Part shown: piece after piece, positions 1 to 6,967 of the stretch
Position numbering within the stretch: position 1 is the stretch's first letter
How the letters are laid out: the number at the start of each line of letters is the position of its first letter
Assembly: GCA_021647205.1 (NCBI GenBank)
Contig: JAKIVD010000014.1
Span: 1 to 64,000 of the forward strand
DNA: 64,000 nucleotides
From: Bacteroidales bacterium
GTDB lineage: Bacteria > Bacteroidota > Bacteroidia > Bacteroidales > F082
Reading direction: 5' to 3'
Notes under the pieces: model-generated
The model's database searches: none
Seen by the model: the letters and a program-made list of their open reading frames with translations, nothing else
Told to the model about the DNA's origin: nothing
Program-made: the position numbers and the translations under genes

Positions 1-59
1 GTGGAAAATTTGTATTTTTATGCATGGGGGCGGTTTTGTTTTTTTACACCTCAAAGATA

Positions 60-413
60 TTAAATATCAATGAGATAACAAGGTGATCGCCCCCTTTTAT
101 TCGCTTTTTGTGAATTATTCAGGCTAGGTGTTTTTGCTGCTACTTTTGAATTTTCCATCGTTTTATGTTTTGGGTTCAAATACGCTGCTTTTTTATTTAG
201 CCTGAAAGAAAGGGCAGCCGAAGGGCATGTTTTAATTTGTTCAATCAGCAATTCGGTTTTGGTATTTTCCATCGCAATCCAGGGCTGTTCACCAGGACGA
301 TAAACCTCAGGCAATTGTTTTACACACAGGGCCGCATGAATACAAATATCCGGTTTCCAGATGATGGTGAGTTCGTCTGTTTTGTATTCTTTTGAAAGGT
401 ATTTCTTGTTCAT
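60..413 (-). CDS. Divergent 4Fe-4S mono-cluster (YjdI/Fer4_19-like) protein, C-terminus degraded
   Basis: The first ~75 residues fit the small YjdI-like ferredoxin family: a CIHAALC segment (Cys24, Cys30), a PWIAM stretch and a TCPSAALSF motif (Cys63), which together would hold one iron-sulfur cluster. The family's role is poorly known; it may be electron transfer or Fe-S storage in the cytoplasm. After residue 75 the sequence turns into a low-information, Lys/Asn/Ser-rich tail. Longer relatives in Bacteroidota often continue into a second cluster-binding domain there, so this copy may have lost that part. It lies just downstream of a pirin remnant on the same strand, which suggests a decaying operon. 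The family call is fairly firm; whether the protein still works is unclear. Confidence 0.7.
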   Translation of the reverse strand: MNKKYLSKEYKTDELTIIWKPDICIHAALCVKQLPEVYRPGEQPWIAMENTKTELLIEQIKTCPSAALSFRLNKKAAYLNPKHKTMENSKVAAKTPSLNNSQKANKRGRSPCYLIDI

Positions 414-448
414 GCTATCCGTATTGTGTTTTAATTCATCTTGATGGT

Positions 449-685
449 TTACGCAAATTCCTCGATAAGTACGCCCATCTTTCCCATTTGGTAATCGCGC
501 ATGGCTTCCATAATTTCACTTTGTGTATTCATTACGAATGGCCCGTAAGCCGTCACTTCTTCCTTGATTGGCTCACCGGTCAATAAGATGGCATGCGTAT
601 TTTCAAGTCCTTCAACCTGGATGCTTTTTCCATCGTTACTCAGCCAGATCAGATTCTTTTTATTGTTCTCAGTTTGTGCATAGGT
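449..685 (-). pseudogene. 3' remnant of a pirin-family gene
   Basis: The minus strand reads 78 codons ending at a TAA (449-451) that match the C-terminal domain of pirins: LLTGEPIKEEVTAYGPFVMN followed by an EIMEAMRDYQMGKMG stretch. There is no start codon. An in-frame TAA lies immediately upstream, and the preceding DNA (690-770) does not continue the cupin fold, so the N-terminal two thirds of the gene are missing. Intact pirins are about 230-290 residues. Loss of the 5' part fits the degraded state of the neighbouring ferredoxin-like gene. Plus-strand ORFs over this stretch are antisense shadows. Confidence 0.75.
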
Positions 686-853
686 TTAAGCGGAATTGGA
701 ATTGTAAAAAGGGAAAACTAAAATGTCATCGGTTTCATGACGAAGTAAAAGTAAAGGCTTTTTGAAGCGCTAAAACATCAGAAAGTACTTATTTTGTTAA
801 GAAGATGTTAAAGGTGTGCAATTAAGATTTTAGGAATTACTGTTATATTAATC

Positions 854-888
854 ATGCGAATCAAGGGTTGAATCATGTTGATTCGCAT
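854..888. repeat. Internally deleted copy of the ATGCGAATCAAGGGT MITE
   Basis: The left arm ATGCGAATCAA (854-864) is mirrored by TTGATTCGCAT (878-888); one more flanking base on each side also pairs, giving a 12-bp inverted repeat. The left 21 nt match the end of the 133-bp element at 32801-32933 with few changes. Here the two ends almost meet, so the body has been deleted. No 5-bp target duplication is visible. It sits in the ~400-bp non-coding stretch upstream of the superoxide reductase gene, which otherwise holds only a GC-rich direct repeat (930-965). Confidence 0.7.
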
Positions 889-1017
889 GAAAGCATTTAA
901 CCTTTATCGCATTGTCAATGTTCCACTAAATCCGCCAGTCCGCCAGTCCGGCTGGCAGGTTCGTGGCAGGACTCAAATTAATGTTACAGTCGTGTGGTTT
1001 TATTGCAAACGAACTAT

Positions 1018-1025
1018 TACCTTTG
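1018..1025 (+). promoter_or_regulatory. Possible -7 element TACCTTTG for the superoxide reductase gene
   Basis: TACCTTTG matches the Bacteroidota -7 consensus TAnnTTTG exactly and lies 62 nt upstream of the ATG at 1088. I see no convincing -33 TTG at the usual spacing, so the site is tentative. Confidence 0.35.
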
Positions 1026-1087
1026 AGCGCTTTTGTATTTACGATTGCATTTTATTTCAAACAGACTTAAATTTCAAAACAGATATC

Positions 1088-1522
1088 ATGAACAACAGAA
1101 GAAACTTTTTAAAGACCACATTGATAGTGGCTTCCGGATTAGCAGTTTCGGGAACTGCCATGGCTGCAGGAAACCTTTCCCCTGCCAAAAAAGGAAAATC
1201 CATTAAGATCTCAGGAATTATCTATTCTGAAAACGATCAGGGAGACTGGGAAGGGAAGGCCGGCAGCCATGCACCTAAAATTACAAGAAACGGACAAAAG
1301 GTCACCATCCTGACAGACCACGGGATGAGTGAGCGTCATTTTATTGTCCGGCATACTTTGGTAACGCCTAAAGGGAAAGTTTTAGGCACGCAAACCTTTT
1401 ACCCGAACGAGGATGAAAAGGCCCTTTCGACCCATGAATTGCCGGAAGCTTACTCGGGTAAATTATACGCCACCAGCTTTTGCAACAAACACGATTTTTG
1501 GGTAACCGAATTTGAAATTTAA
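1088..1522 (+). CDS. Tat-exported superoxide reductase (desulfoferrodoxin family, neelaredoxin-like)
   Basis: This 144-residue protein starts with a Tat signal (NNRRNFLKTT plus a hydrophobic stretch ending near AMA, residues 1-27), so it is probably folded and metallated before export to the periplasm. The mature part has the spacing of the superoxide reductase iron centre: His61, His78 and His84, then Cys132 and His135 in a CNKHDFW motif. The family reduces superoxide to peroxide at a mononuclear Fe(His)4Cys site. It lacks the N-terminal rubredoxin-like domain of full desulfoferrodoxins. ATG 1088 is chosen because the Tat motif begins there; an upstream in-frame extension to 875 is repeat-like DNA. 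It converges with the next gene, overlapping by 4 bp. A periplasmic superoxide reductase fits a lifestyle with oxygen exposure. Confidence 0.85.
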   Translation: MNNRRNFLKTTLIVASGLAVSGTAMAAGNLSPAKKGKSIKISGIIYSENDQGDWEGKAGSHAPKITRNGQKVTILTDHGMSERHFIVRHTLVTPKGKVLGTQTFYPNEDEKALSTHELPEAYSGKLYATSFCNKHDFWVTEFEI

Positions 1523-2628
1523 CGGATGTAAAGCTTTCGGGTGCTTGTACTTCCATCGCTAAACAGGACACGAACAAAATAAATGCCGCTTGGCAGATTT
1601 GAGGGTATGCTGTTTTTTCCCCCGACTACGTTTTTGCTTAGCATTGTTCTTCCCATCAGGTTAAAAACCACAGCCCGGCCTTTTTTATTGGCTTCAATAA
1701 CGATGGTTTTTTCGTAGCTGAAAATAGGGATGGGGTTTTCTGTTGGTTGTTCTGTTATCCCCACGGTTCCTTCCCAGCCAACCAGGCGGCACCACAACCA
1801 CCAGGAAGCATAGGCTTTCAGGTTGCCATTCAACGGTTGGGAGTGGGCTGCATTGCAGTAAAACCAGTCAACGCCGACTTCATGAGAATTTTGCCATTCT
1901 TCTGCCCAGTTTCCTAATTTATTTCCACTGTCGTCGTAATAATTGCAATTGTCGTTGGCATATTCGTAATACACACCATCGGGGTCGTAGCTTTCAATAT
2001 CGGCAAAATCGTAAAGGGTTTTGTTGTTTTCAATACAATAGTCCCTGATTAACTGGTTGTTTCTCTTCAATGTATCGTTGTTCCAAATGTCAAGATGACC
2101 TGTCATGTACACAAAGCGGATATCGGGGTAGTCAAGTTCCAGTTGGTTCATGGCATCGAGATACACATTAATCCCTTCAACCGTATTGTCTGAGCAACCG
2201 CCACACCACGACCAGATTATCACATTTATATTTTCGCTAACCGTATCATTGTCCAGATAATCTCGTGTGTAATCTGCCCATTGGGTATCCCCCAGATGTC
2301 CTAAATCGCCAGGCCGGAACTGGTCGTGAATTTCGATACAGGGGCCACCTTCTCCGGGGTATTGATAGTGATTCCAGCAATAATAGTCGCCTTTGTACCC
2401 CACCAAATCGGTGGACTGGTTTTCCAATTCTGTCATTCCGCTTATCAGTTGGCTGCCGTGGGAAGTGTGGCCATAAGCAATATGCAGGCTGTCGGATGCA
2501 AGTTCAAGTGCCCAGACCGGAATGGGCTCTAATTTGGCTGAATGGTGATCGATGATGATTCCCTGCCCGTAAATAAACGGAGTAAAAAAAAGAAGGAGCA
2601 AAACCAATAGCTGTATATTTTTTTTCAT
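1519..2628 (-). CDS. Secreted protein of unknown function with T9SS type A sorting domain
   Basis: The 369-residue protein begins with a clear signal peptide (MKKNIQLLVLLLLFFTPFIYG). Its last ~70 residues form a type A T9SS sorting domain: FNLMGRTML, PSGIYFVRVLFSDG, then a final KLYIR. It should cross the outer membrane through the gliding/PorSS machinery and be released or anchored at the surface. The N-terminal two thirds (IIIDHHSAKLEPIP, YGHTSHGSQLISGM, several Trp/Tyr/Cys-rich stretches) match no family I recognise. The repeated His/Ser motifs and a WSWCGGCSD segment hint at an enzyme or binding fold, but that is a guess. ATG 2628 is preferred over 2685 because the signal peptide starts there. 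Confidence 0.8.
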   Translation of the reverse strand: MKKNIQLLVLLLLFFTPFIYGQGIIIDHHSAKLEPIPVWALELASDSLHIAYGHTSHGSQLISGMTELENQSTDLVGYKGDYYCWNHYQYPGEGGPCIEIHDQFRPGDLGHLGDTQWADYTRDYLDNDTVSENINVIIWSWCGGCSDNTVEGINVYLDAMNQLELDYPDIRFVYMTGHLDIWNNDTLKRNNQLIRDYCIENNKTLYDFADIESYDPDGVYYEYANDNCNYYDDSGNKLGNWAEEWQNSHEVGVDWFYCNAAHSQPLNGNLKAYASWWLWCRLVGWEGTVGITEQPTENPIPIFSYEKTIVIEANKKGRAVVFNLMGRTMLSKNVVGGKNSIPSNLPSGIYFVRVLFSDGSTSTRKLYIR

Positions 2629-2750
2629 TTTGATGTGGTTTGATTTGTTTGGCTTCTCACCGTCAAAAGTAATGAAAATTAACAAAAGTTCAAAAAAACA
2701 GAAGCGAGGCAGTAGTATCGGTTACTCCCCAACAGAATCTTGTACGTCGT

Positions 2751-2868
2751 AGAATCAAGAGCCAAGAATCAAGAACCAAGAGCCAAGAACCAAGAATCGA
2801 GAGCCAAGAGCCAAGAACCAAGAGCCAAGAGCCAAGAACCAAGAGCCAAGAATTGAGAACCAAGAAAG
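2751..2868. repeat. Heptamer array AAGARYC (about 16 units)
   Basis: Near-perfect 7-bp period built from AAGAGCC, AAGAACC and AAGAATC in irregular order, between two divergent genes. It ends ~70 bp upstream of the glucosaminidase promoter. It has the same period as the AAAGTTN arrays elsewhere in the window but a different unit. Confidence 0.9.
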
Positions 2869-2940
2869 GCCCAAGACCCGGTGAACAATTGACCATCCCG
2901 CTTTCACCAACAATGAAATGTGGAAAAGTGCGTTCCGGTC

Positions 2941-2973
2941 TTTGGGTGTACATCAGGGAATCATTTACTTTTG
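2941..2973 (+). promoter_or_regulatory. Bacteroidota-type promoter TTTG-N21-TACTTTTG
   Basis: TTTG (2941-2944) and TACTTTTG (2966-2973) are 21 bp apart and match the -33/-7 consensus of the phylum. Transcription would begin near 2980, which rules out an upstream ATG at 2918 and supports a TTG start at 2993 for the next gene. Confidence 0.7.
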
Positions 2974-2992
2974 TTTACAAACAATCTGCCAA

Positions 2993-3958
2993 TTGAAGAA
3001 GTTTATCAACACCAAAATAGCAATCCTGTCTTTTTTACTTTTCTCAGTTTCCAACCTTTTGGCACAGCAGCGGATGAGTACGGAAGACTACATCGATTTG
3101 TACAAAGATGTGGCAATTAAAAAGATGAAGGAGTTCAAAATTCCCGCTTCTATTACGCTGGCACAGGGAATATTGGAATCGGGAAGCGGCAACAGTTCCC
3201 TTGCCAAAAAAGCCAACAACCATTTCGGGATTAAATGTCACAAGGGGTGGACCGGCAAAAAGTTTTACATGGATGATGATGAAAAACACGAATGTTTCCG
3301 CAAATACAAACATGCTTCCGATTCCTACCGTGATCATTCACAATTTCTGACCCAGCGCGGGCGATACTCCTTTTTATTCGATTATAAAATTACCGATTAC
3401 AAAAAATGGGCACACGGATTAAAAAAAGCGGGCTATGCCACCAATCCGAAATACCCCGAACTGCTAATAAGGATTATCGAAAAATATCATCTCGACCAAT
3501 ACGACAAAAAGAGGAGTGGGGGAAAAAGTAAACCAAAAGAAAAAGTTACAGATGCGCAAACCATAACTTTTATAGCACCTTCCGTATCCGATTTTGCCAA
3601 AGCAGGTACAAGTCCCACTGGACGAATAGTTTATATCAACAACGGAAAGAAATTAATTGTGGTCGAACAAGGCGATACTTTTTATGGTTTAGCTGAAGAA
3701 TTTGAGATTTATTCGTGGCAATTGTTCAAATACAACGAAGTCGATAAAAAGCATATCCTGCAAATCGGCGAACTGGTTTACCTTGAGAAGAAGAAAAGCA
3801 AAGCGGAAAGATCACACAAAATCCATGTGGTTTCCGAGGGGGAAAGTATGCGGTACATCTCTCAACTTTATGGTATTAAATTAAAAAAACTGTATAAGTT
3901 AAATAGATTGCCGAAAGGCAGACAGCCGCAAGCAGGCGACACCTTGAAGCTGAGGTAG
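2993..3958 (+). CDS. Secreted glucosaminidase with two C-terminal LysM domains
   Basis: Starting at TTG 2993 the protein has a signal peptide (KKFINTKIAILSFLLFSVSN, ending at LAQQ). A mannosyl-glycoprotein endo-beta-N-acetylglucosaminidase domain follows: IPASITLAQGILESGSGNS with the likely catalytic Glu, then NNHFGIKCHKGW and a YATNPKYPELL motif. After a Lys-rich linker come two LysM repeats (VEQGDTFYGLAEEF and VSEGESMRYISQLYG), which bind peptidoglycan. This is a typical FlgJ/AtlA-like cell-wall hydrolase of Bacteroidota acting in the periplasm. The upstream in-frame ATG (2918) lies before the promoter, so TTG is preferred. It converges on the NifS-SelD gene. Confidence 0.9.
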   Translation: MKKFINTKIAILSFLLFSVSNLLAQQRMSTEDYIDLYKDVAIKKMKEFKIPASITLAQGILESGSGNSSLAKKANNHFGIKCHKGWTGKKFYMDDDEKHECFRKYKHASDSYRDHSQFLTQRGRYSFLFDYKITDYKKWAHGLKKAGYATNPKYPELLIRIIEKYHLDQYDKKRSGGKSKPKEKVTDAQTITFIAPSVSDFAKAGTSPTGRIVYINNGKKLIVVEQGDTFYGLAEEFEIYSWQLFKYNEVDKKHILQIGELVYLEKKKSKAERSHKIHVVSEGESMRYISQLYGIKLKKLYKLNRLPKGRQPQAGDTLKLR

Positions 3959-3995
3959 ACGCCAGATTTTAAACCTGAAAGGATAATGCGATTTT

Positions 3996-6197
3996 TTACA
4001 ATACCTGAATCTTTCCCCTGCCATTTTCGGTAAACTCCCCAATCACAACAGCATCAGTAAGTCCGATTTGATGAAGGTCTTTCAGATAGTTTTTGGCATC
4101 TAAAGCACTCATTGCTACCAGCAGTCCGCCCGAAGTCTGGGCATCACTTAGTAATAATTGGTTGGTGCGTGGATGTTTTCCGAAGTCGACAAGAGGAGTC
4201 ACGTAATCAAGATTGTTAAATGTGCCACCCGGAACAATCCCCGCCGTTGCCAGGTTCTTCACCTCGCGCAGGAAGGGGATTTTGTCAAAATGAATGCTGA
4301 CATCACAGGCCGAACCCGCGCTCATTTCTTTCAGGTGTCCCAGCAAGCCAAAACCCGTCACATCTGTACAGGCATGTACATCGTATTTCAACATTTGCTC
4401 AGCCGGAATTTTATTGAGGGTGGCCATCAAGGCAGTGACTTCCTTTCTCAGGCCTTCATCAACCAGCCCCCTTTTAATGGCTGTTGACAGGATACCCGTT
4501 CCCAACGGTTTTGTCAACACCAGCACATCACCGGGTTTTGCGCCTGTATTTTTCACAATCTTGTCGGGATGTAATATTCCACTCACCACCATCCCGTATT
4601 TGGGTTCGGGGTCTTCGATGGTGTGCCCGCCGAGGATGCCAATTCCCGCCTCCGCAGCCTTATCCTGCGCGCCTTTTAAAATAGCTTCCAGAACAGACAG
4701 GGGCAGGGCGTCTTCGGGAAAACCGACAATGTTGAGTGCAAACAGGGGTTTGGCGCCCATGGCGTAAATGTCGCTCAAGGCATTGGCTGCAGCGATGGCG
4801 CCAAAATCGTAAGCATCGTCAACGATGGGGGTGAAAAAATCGAGGGTTTGTACGATGGCCAGCTCATCGTTGAGTTTATAAACGGTCGCATCGTCGGAAG
4901 TTTCGGTGCCGACCAGCACATTGGGACTGATGATGGGATTGAGTTTTTTGAGGACTTCCTCGAGATGTTGGGGTTGGATTTTACAGGCACAGCCCAGTCC
5001 GTGGGTGTAGCGGGTCAGTTTGATTTCCCGGGTTGATATCCCTTCCGGTTTGGGCGTTTCTGCTTTCGGCATCAGGCTTTTTGCAGTGGTGATGATTTCT
5101 TCTGCTGCTATTTTGATATCCTGCATTGAGCTTCCCCGTCCTGTTGAAAAGCGGATGGTTCCCATGGCAAAATCCAGCGGCACCAACATGGCTTCCAAAA
5201 CGGCAGAAACATCAATGCTTTCGGCATGGCAGGCCGCACCTGCAGAGGCTGCAACGCTTTCCAGCCTCGAAATTAAAGTATTGGCTTCCACTCGTGGGAA
5301 TGAAATACTCAGGGTGTTGGGCAGGCGTTTTTCGGGATGGCCGTTGAGTTTAATGTCTGGAAGGGCTTCTTTTAAAAGCTTGTGCAGATAGTCGCGGGTT
5401 TGTTGGTAGTGTTCAGCATTCTTTCCTAAATCGTTACCAGCAATTGTACAGGCTTCCCCCAACCCGACAATTTCCAATACATTTTCAGTTCCGGCACGCA
5501 GGTTCTGCTCGTGGTCGGCACCATGAATCAATTTTTCAAGATGCACGCCATTTCTGATAAACAAAGCGCCAATTCCTTTGGGGGCGTATAATTTATGTCC
5601 GGCAATGCTTAACAAATCAACACCCATTTCCTGTATATTTACCGGAATCTTTCCAAGGGATTGTGCAGCATCGGAATGGAAAATAATCCCGTGCTTTTTT
5701 GCGATGGCAGAAATATCCTCAACCGGCTGAATGCTTCCCACCTCATTGTTGGCGTGCATAATGGTGATTAAAATAGTTTCCCGTCGGATAGCGGCTTCAA
5801 TCTCTTCAAGTTTTACAATCCCAAATTCGTCCACAGCGGCATAAGTGATTTCGAAACCGTTTTTCTCCAGATAATGGCAAACTTCAAAAACGGCAGGATG
5901 TTCCACCGACGAGGTGATGATGTGGTTTCCCTGGTGTTTATTGGCCAGGGCAATTCCCTTGATGGCAAAATTGTTGGATTCCGTCCCGCCGCTGGTAAAC
6001 ACAATTTCGGAAGCTTCGCAATGAATCAACCCGGCAATTTGCTGACGGGCCTTTTCCACAGCCAGTTTGGTTTTGATGCCGTATTCGTGCACACTCGAAG
6101 GATTCCCGAAATATTCATCCAGAAAAGGCCGCATGGCGTCGGCAACCCTTTTGTCGATGGGGGTGGTGGCGTTGTAATCTAAGTAGATTGGTTTCAA
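3996..6197 (-). CDS. selD: Cysteine desulfurase (NifS/IscS) fused to selenide, water dikinase (SelD)
   Basis: Residues 1-375 are a class V aminotransferase-fold cysteine desulfurase: YLDYNATTP at the start, the PLP lysine in SIAGHK (Lys202) and the mobile-loop cysteine in GAACHAE (Cys323). After a short linker, SelD begins near residue 392 with YTHGLGCACK; Cys403 and Lys406 align with the essential Cys17 and Lys20 of E. coli SelD. The ATP-binding part follows (DDATVY, DFFTPIVDD, GGHTIEDPEP). The fusion would strip selenium from selenocysteine and pass it directly to the site that makes selenophosphate. Cys, not selenocysteine, occupies the SelD catalytic position. mnmH upstream on the same strand is the obvious user of the selenophosphate. 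Confidence 0.93.
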   Translation of the reverse strand: MKPIYLDYNATTPIDKRVADAMRPFLDEYFGNPSSVHEYGIKTKLAVEKARQQIAGLIHCEASEIVFTSGGTESNNFAIKGIALANKHQGNHIITSSVEHPAVFEVCHYLEKNGFEITYAAVDEFGIVKLEEIEAAIRRETILITIMHANNEVGSIQPVEDISAIAKKHGIIFHSDAAQSLGKIPVNIQEMGVDLLSIAGHKLYAPKGIGALFIRNGVHLEKLIHGADHEQNLRAGTENVLEIVGLGEACTIAGNDLGKNAEHYQQTRDYLHKLLKEALPDIKLNGHPEKRLPNTLSISFPRVEANTLISRLESVAASAGAACHAESIDVSAVLEAMLVPLDFAMGTIRFSTGRGSSMQDIKIAAEEIITTAKSLMPKAETPKPEGISTREIKLTRYTHGLGCACKIQPQHLEEVLKKLNPIISPNVLVGTETSDDATVYKLNDELAIVQTLDFFTPIVDDAYDFGAIAAANALSDIYAMGAKPLFALNIVGFPEDALPLSVLEAILKGAQDKAAEAGIGILGGHTIEDPEPKYGMVVSGILHPDKIVKNTGAKPGDVLVLTKPLGTGILSTAIKRGLVDEGLRKEVTALMATLNKIPAEQMLKYDVHACTDVTGFGLLGHLKEMSAGSACDVSIHFDKIPFLREVKNLATAGIVPGGTFNNLDYVTPLVDFGKHPRTNQLLLSDAQTSGGLLVAMSALDAKNYLKDLHQIGLTDAVVIGEFTENGRGKIQVL

Positions 6198-6308
6198 GGT
6201 GATTTGGTTTTTACTGGTTATAGTTTGAAGTTAAAAACAAAAAGGTTTCAGATTAAGAAGTTAAAAAATGTATCAGATTAAGTTGCAAACTTAATCCAGT
6301 TGGTTGTC

Positions 6309-6339
6309 GTTCATCTTTTTCCAAATCAAGTTCAATGAT
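6309..6339. repeat. Duplicated end of mnmH (copy outside the gene)
   Basis: These 31 nt match 7027-7057, inside the 3' end of mnmH, at 29 of 31 positions. The minus-strand reading is GIIELDLEKDE against NIIEIDVEKDE in MnmH. The flanks differ, so only this segment is shared. Together the two copies bracket the toxin-antitoxin pair. Confidence 0.8.
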
Positions 6340-6378
6340 GCCTTCCGCCTCCAAACCCTTACTTTTTAGCAAAACATC

Positions 6379-6678
6379 TCAAACTCTTTTCTTCCACTTT
6401 TCCGGGTTTCGATGGGTATTAAAAACGGCATAGACTACAATATCGGTTTTCTCAATTTCGTAAATTACAATGAATGGAAATACATCAATGATTGCTTGCC
6501 GCATGTTTTTATGCTTTTTGGCACAAATTTTAGGGTTATTTTTTATAGTAATGAAGCAATCATCCAGCTTGTTGAGAAATCGTTCTCCAAGATTGTTTTG
6601 TTTTTCTTCATACCAAAAATAAGCATCGGATATTTCTGACCGGGCTTCTTCTTTTATAATTAAGCTGAAGTTATTCAT
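6379..6678 (-). CDS. RelE/ParE-family toxin
   Basis: 99 residues with the RelE/ParE profile: an N-terminal SLIIKEEARSEISDAYFWYEE helix region, a LGERFLNKLDD helix, and the C-terminal strand pattern FPFIVIYEIEKTDIVVYAVF ending in HRNPEKW. Such toxins inhibit gyrase (ParE) or cut mRNA on the ribosome (RelE); the sequence alone does not decide which. It overlaps the upstream antitoxin by 8 bp, the usual antitoxin-first order. The pair is inserted between the two selenium genes. Confidence 0.85.
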   Translation of the reverse strand: MNNFSLIIKEEARSEISDAYFWYEEKQNNLGERFLNKLDDCFITIKNNPKICAKKHKNMRQAIIDVFPFIVIYEIEKTDIVVYAVFNTHRNPEKWKKRV

Positions 6679-6907
6679 CGGAAGAGGCTCTTAACTCTTC
6701 CTGTATTTCCTCCCAGGTAAACGACTTGCTTTTCTTACTGATATGCCTTTGTTTTCTTTCTTCAAGTACATTCTTTTGATTCTTCGTTAAGACGTATTCT
6801 TCCAGGTGCTCCTTTTCTTTAACCTGAATAAAATCAATGGTTTCGACAAATTTAATGAAAGCCTGTGCATTTTTATTGCTGAGGTCGATATCTAAAGTAA
6901 TCAGCAT
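6671..6907 (-). CDS. Antitoxin partner of the ParE/RelE-like toxin
   Basis: A 78-residue acidic/lysine-rich protein starting MLITLDIDLSNKNAQAFIKF. The first half looks like a small beta-alpha dimerisation unit (FVETIDFIQVKEKEHL), the second a charged helix with SFTWEEIQEELRASSDE at the end. This tail is common in antitoxins paired with plasmid-stabilisation ParE toxins in Bacteroidota. Function is inferred from the 8-bp overlap with the toxin and from size and charge. It probably binds the toxin and represses the shared promoter. Confidence 0.75.
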   Translation of the reverse strand: MLITLDIDLSNKNAQAFIKFVETIDFIQVKEKEHLEEYVLTKNQKNVLEERKQRHISKKSKSFTWEEIQEELRASSDE

Positions 6908-6967
6908 GATATTGAATGTTGTTTAGTGAAGCATTGTTTTTTACAAAGATACCAAATTTCTTATTAA

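Noticed and set aside
171-190. tRNA-like GGTTCAAAT motif
   Set aside because: No cloverleaf can be built around it, and it lies within a coding frame tail.
392-765. Two short plus-strand frames
   Set aside because: They are antisense to the pirin remnant.
686-770. Further pirin coding sequence upstream of the remnant
   Set aside because: The minus-strand frame there (26 codons between stops) does not resemble pirin.
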